From Kibdelosporangium philippinense (GTDB lineage Bacteria > Actinomycetota > Actinomycetes > Mycobacteriales > Pseudonocardiaceae), in NCBI RefSeq assembly GCF_021390435.2, contig NZ_JAJVCN010000002.1:1550001-1614000 (forward strand): a stretch of DNA of 64,000 bases, written 5' to 3'. Position 1 is the stretch's first letter, and each line of letters opens with the position of its first letter. Both the position numbers and the translations under genes were made by a program. The notes under the pieces are model-generated. The model ran no database searches. It had not been told where the DNA came from and was given only the letters and a program-made list of their open reading frames with translations. Positions 59,256 to 64,000 of the stretch are shown here, piece by piece.

Positions 59256-62150
59256 ATGCCGGCGACAGGATTCACCGAGAACTCCGACGGGGTGTTCGTC
59301 GACCCCAACGCGTCGTTCCAGAACCTCAACGACTTCGAGTCGTGGACGTGGAAGGAGATCCGGGCTGCCATCCTCGGCGGTGCGTCCATGCCGCCGTCGG
59401 GTGGCGGAGCCGCGCGGATCGCCGGGCTGATCGATCCGCAGACCTTGTTCACGGCCTCCATGGTCTTCGGGCGGGTGCAGGCCAACTTGGAGCAGCTCGC
59501 TGCTCAGATCAGCAAGGCCGCTGGATCGCTCGCTGGCGAAGGCGGCGGGTGGCAAGGGCAGGGAGCGGTCAGCTTCCAGAACGCGATGGACAACTTCGCA
59601 CTCAAGTTGCGCGCGAAGGCCGAGCAGATCGCCGGTGGCTCGTCCGGAGCGTCGAGTGTGCCGAGCCAGCTGTTCAACAGCGGCAACTATCTGCGATGGG
59701 CGCAGGACGTGATCCAGCGCATCGACAAGTACTACGCGACGTGGGTGAACGAGCAGGGCAAGACCAGTAACGGCCTGGCCACCGTCTCGGCGTTCCCTGG
59801 ACTTCCCGAACAGATGACCAACGACATGAAGCAGGTCATCCGGATCCTAGCGCAGCAGTACAACGTCACCGTCAGCGCCGTCGTTCTGCCTACACCTATC
59901 CCGCCGACCCCGGCCGGTGCCACTCCGCCGCCTGGCGCTCCGCCACCTGGTGGTCCTCCGCCTCCGCCGTCGACCGCTGGGAATGGTGGTCCGCCTCCGC
60001 CGTCAACTGCTGGGAATGGTGGTCCGCCTCCGCCGTCGACCGCTGGGAATGGTGGTCCGCCTCCGCCGTCAACTGCTGGGAATGGTGGTCCGCCTCCGCC
60101 GTCAACTGCTGGGAATGGTGGTCCGCCTCCGCCCTTCAACGTGGGCAACGCCAACGGTGGCCCTGGTGGTGGCGGCCCTGGCAGCGAAAACCGCAGCATC
60201 TCCCCGCCACCACCGTTCAACAACGGCGGCATAGGCGGTCCGCCTCCGCCCGGTACTGGTGGTGGCGACACCAACCGTGCTCTCCCACCGCCCGTCGGAC
60301 CGGGGGGCGGCGGTCCGGGCGGCAATTCCGGGAACAACCGTAGTGGAAACGGTGCGCCGCCGCCGAGGTTGCCGGATCCGCCGTCCATCGGCAACGGACC
60401 GCCTGGGAGCAGCAACGGCCCAGGGGGCAACAATCCCGACACGAGCAGAGATGACCGTGGTGGCGGCTTGCCGCCTCCCGTGAACGTGCCCCCGCCGAGT
60501 GCGCCGCCTCCGACGTCCGTTCCGCCGCCTGCGAGCGTGCCGCCGCCTGCGAGCGTGCCGCCGCCGTCGAGCGTGGCGCCGCCTGGTGGTGGTGGCGGTG
60601 GTGGTGCGCCGCCGCCGTCGTCGTCGAGTGTGCCGCCCCCAGGTGGTGGTGCGCCGCCGCCAGCGAGCGTGCCGCCGGTCAACGTGCCGCCGCCTAACCC
60701 GAGTGACTGGGTCGCGGGCGGCGGAAATGGGCCTGGTGGCCTTGATCAGCGCGGTGGCGGTGGAATGCCGCCACCGATGATGCCGCCGGGTGCCGGTGGT
60801 GGTGGTCCTGGTGCCGGTGGTGGTGGTGCCGACCGGCCGGACTCGTCCGGTCTGCTCGGTGGTGAGAAGAAGCCTTGGGAGACCAAGGTTCCGCCACCAC
60901 CCGACCTGGAGAAGCCGCCTACCGGCGGGGGTTCCCAGCCGCCCGGTGGCAAACCAGCCGACTGGGCTGCCGGTGGTGGTCCGGGTGGCTCCGGTACCGA
61001 TCAGGACAGGGGTCCTGGCCTGCCGCCGCCGGTGAACCTGCCGGAGGGCACGCCACCGCCGACGTCAGCGGTGCCACCGCCCGGGGCCGTTCCGTCGCCT
61101 GGTGCGGGTGTGCCGCCGCCGATGATGCCGCCGGGTGCCGGGGCTGGTGGGGGTGGTGGTGGTGGTGCTGATCGGCCGGATTCGTCCGGTCTGCTCGGTG
61201 GTGAGAAGAAGCCTTGGGAGGTCACGGGTTCGGACGGGAAGACGGGTGGTCCGAGTGCTGATTTCGGTGCGTTGTCGCCGGACAAGCCGGAGGACTGGGC
61301 TACGAGTCCCGATGGTGTGACTGCCAGTGGTGGGCCGCCGATGATGCCGCCGCCAGGTGCGGGGGCTGGCGCTGGTGCCGGTGGTGCTGATCGGCCGGAT
61401 TCGTCTGGCTTGCTCGGTGGTGAGACGAAGCCTTGGCAGACCAGGGATTCCTACGGGGTCACACCGGTCGCGCCGGACGGCGCGGTGGCGTCGGACGAGC
61501 CCGAGGAGTGGGCTGCGGGCCCGCTTCCGTCCAATGCGGACGGTGGACCGGTCGTTCCGGTGCTGCCGCCGGTGACTCCGCCACCGGCAGGGGCAGGTAC
61601 AAGCGCGGCGCCGCGGCCGGGATCGGCCGGGTTGTTCGGTGGCGAAAAGACGTCGTGGTCGCCTGCCGGGGCATCCGAACCGGCCGCGCCGGACGTCCCT
61701 GTTCACAAGGAGCCGACACGCGCCGGTATCGACGCGGTGCCGGTCGTGCGGGTGCCGGACACGAAGGAGGACACGTCAGCGTGGGACGTGGGCACGTTGG
61801 CCTTCCTTCCGTTCGCCGCTTCGCTCGCGGTGCGCGACCGGAAGAAGACCGAGGAGACCGTGACCACCGACTACGTGATGCGGACCACCGAGCCGTGGGA
61901 GGACCAGACCTTCCAGCGCTGGCAGCCGGGCGAGGACTCCAAGATCGTTGAGGTGGAACCGATCTACTGCAGTGCCGAGGAGCGGCCGGAGCTGATCGAG
62001 GACGAGCACGAAAAACCAGACGATGACGACGAGTCCGACGAGCCGGACGAGGAAGAAGAGGGCGAGCGCGTCATCGCCGATCTGCTGAGTCAGGACGACT
62101 CGGCGTGGATCGGCAAGGGCGGCGTCAACGCCAAGGGAGTCATTGAATGA
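59256..62150 (+). CDS. Long proline-rich PPE/WXG-like secreted protein of the type VII locus
   Basis: A 964-residue protein; ATG 59256 is chosen because AAGGTGAG lies 5 bases before it. Residues 1-215 form a helical WXG/PPE-like domain (GGWQGQGAVSFQNAMDNFALKLRAKAEQIAG, W-x-G). Then comes about 600 residues of Pro/Gly repeats, including five STAGNGGPPPP units and four degenerate copies of RPDSSGLLGGEKKPW with an acidic W-A motif after them (SDWVAGG, ADWAAGG, EDWATS, EEWAAG). The C-terminal 140 residues are acidic (DDDDESDEPDEEEEGE) after a possible hydrophobic segment LAFLPFAASLAV. It overlaps eccC by 4 bp. Probably the large substrate or surface component. Confidence 0.88.
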   Translation: MPATGFTENSDGVFVDPNASFQNLNDFESWTWKEIRAAILGGASMPPSGGGAARIAGLIDPQTLFTASMVFGRVQANLEQLAAQISKAAGSLAGEGGGWQGQGAVSFQNAMDNFALKLRAKAEQIAGGSSGASSVPSQLFNSGNYLRWAQDVIQRIDKYYATWVNEQGKTSNGLATVSAFPGLPEQMTNDMKQVIRILAQQYNVTVSAVVLPTPIPPTPAGATPPPGAPPPGGPPPPPSTAGNGGPPPPSTAGNGGPPPPSTAGNGGPPPPSTAGNGGPPPPSTAGNGGPPPPFNVGNANGGPGGGGPGSENRSISPPPPFNNGGIGGPPPPGTGGGDTNRALPPPVGPGGGGPGGNSGNNRSGNGAPPPRLPDPPSIGNGPPGSSNGPGGNNPDTSRDDRGGGLPPPVNVPPPSAPPPTSVPPPASVPPPASVPPPSSVAPPGGGGGGGAPPPSSSSVPPPGGGAPPPASVPPVNVPPPNPSDWVAGGGNGPGGLDQRGGGGMPPPMMPPGAGGGGPGAGGGGADRPDSSGLLGGEKKPWETKVPPPPDLEKPPTGGGSQPPGGKPADWAAGGGPGGSGTDQDRGPGLPPPVNLPEGTPPPTSAVPPPGAVPSPGAGVPPPMMPPGAGAGGGGGGGADRPDSSGLLGGEKKPWEVTGSDGKTGGPSADFGALSPDKPEDWATSPDGVTASGGPPMMPPPGAGAGAGAGGADRPDSSGLLGGETKPWQTRDSYGVTPVAPDGAVASDEPEEWAAGPLPSNADGGPVVPVLPPVTPPPAGAGTSAAPRPGSAGLFGGEKTSWSPAGASEPAAPDVPVHKEPTRAGIDAVPVVRVPDTKEDTSAWDVGTLAFLPFAASLAVRDRKKTEETVTTDYVMRTTEPWEDQTFQRWQPGEDSKIVEVEPIYCSAEERPELIEDEHEKPDDDDESDEPDEEEEGERVIADLLSQDDSAWIGKGGVNAKGVIE
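59952..60134 (+). repeat. 33-bp coding tandem repeat (PPPPSTAGNGG units)
   Basis: Units begin at 59985, 60018, 60051, 60084 and 60117, exactly 33 bases apart, after one diverged unit. Each codes for PPPPSTAGNGG. The units carry GTCGACCGCT (A) or GTCAACTGCT (B) in the order A, B, A, B, B, which shows earlier duplication of a 66-bp pair. Copy number is likely variable among strains. Confidence 0.9.
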
Positions 62151-64000
62151 CAACGGTCACCGTCAAGCGCGGCCCACGGGTCGCTGGGCCACCGGTGCCC
62201 AGCGGCCAGGTGGAGTTGCAGGAACCACCAGTGGTGGCCGAGCCCGCGCCACGCGACATGTTGTCGCTGTTGATGTTCCTGCCCATGGGTATGGGCGGGT
62301 TCGTGATGATCCTCGCCTTCTCCGGCGCCGCGGGCACTTCGCCCTTCATCTACATGATGGGTGGTGCCATGGGCATCGCCATGATCAGTATGGGGCTCGG
62401 CCAGATGGGCCGGGCCGGTTCGGAGCGCAAACGCAAGATGGCCGGCGAACGCAGGGACTACCTGCGCTACATCGGTCAGCTGCGGACCAAAGCCCGTGAC
62501 AGCGCGGACGAACAGCGCCTCGCGGTCGGCTGGGATAACCCAGATCCCGCGTGGTTGTGGCACATCGCCGAAGGGCCGCGGCTGTGGGAACGGCGGGCAG
62601 GCCACGAGGATTTCGGCCGGGTACGCATCGGGCTTGGCACGCAGCTGGCTGCCCTCGAGTTCGTCCCGCCGACCACCAAGCCGATCGAGGATCTCGAGCC
62701 GCTGTCGGCGATCTCCTTGCGGCGCTTCAGCGAGACGTACCGGACAGTGTCGGGTATCCCTATCGCCGTCGGCCTGCGCAGCTTCACCAGCATCGAGTTC
62801 GCTGGTGACCTCGTTCCGTCGGTAGCGCTGGCCAGAGCGATCCTCGCTCAGCTGATGACGTTCCACGCCCCCGACGAACTGCGCATCGCGGTGCTCACCA
62901 CCGAGGAGTGCCGCGGCGAGTGGGATTGGATCAAGTGGGCACCGCACAACGCCCATCCGACGGCGCGTGACGGTGCCGGGCCGTTGCGGATGCTGGCTTG
63001 TGATCACGACGAGCTGATGGAACTGCTCGGCGTGGAGATCACCGACCGCACCCCGCACGACAAGTCGGTCTCGCCAAGTTCTTCCGAGCCTTTCGTGGTT
63101 GTCGTCGTGCACCTCGCTTCGATCCCGGATTCGTCCAGGTTGCTCGACGTGGGGTTGCGCAACGTGGTCCTGCTCGACATCACGGGCATGCTGCCCGGTG
63201 GCGAGAAGGTGTTGCGGCTCACCGCGACCGAGGACCGCGTCGAGTTCCCCACCGGTGACGAGACGGGCACGGCCACGCGCGACGCGCTCGGGCTGACCGA
63301 GATCGAGCAACTCGCCCGCATCCTGGCACCGAGACGCACAAGCGGGACGGTCGAACTGGTCGAACGTCCGCTGGAGAGCGACTTCGAGCTGACCACCCTG
63401 CTCGGCATCCGGGACGTGCACACCTTTGACGTCCCAGGCCTGTGGCGGCCAAGGCAGGCGCAACGAGCCCGGCTCGCCGTTCCCGTCGGTGTCACGGAGG
63501 ACGGCGAGGTCGTCGAGCTCGACCTGAAGGAGTCCGCACAGGGCGGAATGGGTCCGCACGGGATGCTGATCGGCGCGACCGGCTCCGGCAAGAGCGAGCT
63601 GCTGCGCACGCTTGTGCTCGGGCTGGCCGCGACGCACTCGTCGGAGATCCTGAACTTCGTCCTCGTCGACTTCAAGGGCGGCGCGACCTTCCTCGGCATG
63701 GACAAGCTGTCGCACACCTCGGCCGTGATCACCAACCTCGCCGACGAGCTGCCGTTGGTCGACCGGATGCAGGACTCACTCAACGGTGAGATGACGCGCA
63801 GGCAGGAACTGCTCAGGCAGAGCGGGTATCCATCGCAGTTCGAGTACGAGAAAGCCCGTGCCGCTGGCGAACAGCTCGTGCCGTTCCCCACGCTGCTGCT
63901 GGTTGTCGACGAGTTCAGCGAGCTGCTCGGCAGCAAACCGGAGTTCATGGACCTGTTCGTCTCGGTCGGCAGGCTCGGTCGCAGTCTCGGCGTGCACCTG
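62147..64000 (+). CDS. eccC: Type VII secretion ATPase EccC, cut by the window edge
   Basis: ATG 62147 overlaps the preceding stop by 4 bp. The 618 visible residues contain two membrane helices (MLSLLMFLPMGMGGFVMILAF and SPFIYMMGGAMGIAMISMGLG, residues 38-88), the EccC cytoplasmic domain RKRKMAGERRDYLRYIGQLR, and the first FtsK/SpoIIIE ATPase, whose Walker A GATGSGKS is at residues 476-483 and Walker B LLLVVDEFSELL near 590. EccC is the motor that recognises WXG100 C-terminal signals. The rest of the protein and other ecc genes lie outside. Its position after the Esx pair and proline-rich protein defines this as an ESX-like locus. Confidence 0.95.
   Translation, partial: MTTVTVKRGPRVAGPPVPSGQVELQEPPVVAEPAPRDMLSLLMFLPMGMGGFVMILAFSGAAGTSPFIYMMGGAMGIAMISMGLGQMGRAGSERKRKMAGERRDYLRYIGQLRTKARDSADEQRLAVGWDNPDPAWLWHIAEGPRLWERRAGHEDFGRVRIGLGTQLAALEFVPPTTKPIEDLEPLSAISLRRFSETYRTVSGIPIAVGLRSFTSIEFAGDLVPSVALARAILAQLMTFHAPDELRIAVLTTEECRGEWDWIKWAPHNAHPTARDGAGPLRMLACDHDELMELLGVEITDRTPHDKSVSPSSSEPFVVVVVHLASIPDSSRLLDVGLRNVVLLDITGMLPGGEKVLRLTATEDRVEFPTGDETGTATRDALGLTEIEQLARILAPRRTSGTVELVERPLESDFELTTLLGIRDVHTFDVPGLWRPRQAQRARLAVPVGVTEDGEVVELDLKESAQGGMGPHGMLIGATGSGKSELLRTLVLGLAATHSSEILNFVLVDFKGGATFLGMDKLSHTSAVITNLADELPLVDRMQDSLNGEMTRRQELLRQSGYPSQFEYEKARAAGEQLVPFPTLLLVVDEFSELLGSKPEFMDLFVSVGRLGRSLGVHL

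Noticed and set aside
59952..60134. Regular 33-bp repeats that could be taken for a CRISPR array
   Set aside because: The units are head-to-tail without spacers and keep one open reading frame encoding PPPPSTAGNGG; they are coding repeats.
59732..60682. Long glycine-rich reading frame on the minus strand
   Set aside because: It mirrors the Pro codons (CCG/CCN) of the proline-rich gene on the plus strand and has no ribosome-binding site or domain.

Overview
The window is high-GC DNA with actinobacterial habits: many GTG starts, 4-bp ATGA/GTGA gene overlaps, HisKA_3/NarL two-component pairs, a SARP/NB-ARC/TPR regulator, WXG100 proteins and an EccC ATPase. The mix (AfsR-like regulator, vancomycin-type glycosyltransferase, many proline-rich membrane-anchored proteins, an ESX-like locus with a very long proline-rich substrate) suggests a Pseudonocardiales-type actinomycete. 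I cannot fix the genus from sequence alone.

Layout. 0-21 kb is mostly intact chromosome: a truncated response regulator, a GNAT acetyltransferase, a NarL/HisKA_3 pair, two paralogous methyltransferases, an SRPBCC protein, a MacB-like ABC exporter, a vWA gene remnant, a P450, an Lrp/aminotransferase divergent pair, a membrane-fused multicopper oxidase coupled to a metallophosphoesterase, a CPBP protease with a second sensor/regulator pair, and a three-gene set headed by a metallopeptidase whose N-terminus resembles contractile-injection-system cargo. 21-30 kb is eroded: a frameshifted LuxR/MalT-type gene, a frameshifted double-psi barrel inhibitor-like gene, a TetR gene, a PPDK-like protein with a divergent winged-helix partner, a glycosyltransferase cut by an ISAs1-family element, and C-terminal remnants of CoA-metabolism genes next to an SDR/IclR pair. 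31-42 kb holds an MFS exporter with a MerR-PP2C fusion, two lipoproteins, an ECF sigma/anti-sigma pair, a quinone oxidoreductase, and an operon of an MFS transporter and two GGDEF proteins.

42-54 kb is the accessory core. A 34-residue peptide gene, a SagB-type flavin dehydrogenase and an MFS exporter run leftward and look like a minimal RiPP locus without YcaO, LanB or radical SAM enzymes. Divergent to it is an AfsR-like activator broken twice, by an IS1380 element inserted in frame and by a one-base frameshift. An IS701 element, a GNAT-VOC fusion, and an EF-G paralogue follow. The EF-G paralogue is separated by an IS5-type element from what looks like an attenuator leader (an arginine-alternating mini-ORF and two strong hairpins). 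A decayed OmpR/kinase pair comes next.

54-64 kb returns to intact genes: a malate/lactate dehydrogenase, a CAP-domain protein, and the start of a type VII (ESX-like) secretion locus with two WXG100 proteins, a hairpin after them, an unrecognised protein, a 964-residue proline-rich repeat protein and eccC, which runs off the window. Several single-base frameshifts are inferred only from the reading frames and should be checked against reads before being treated as biological.
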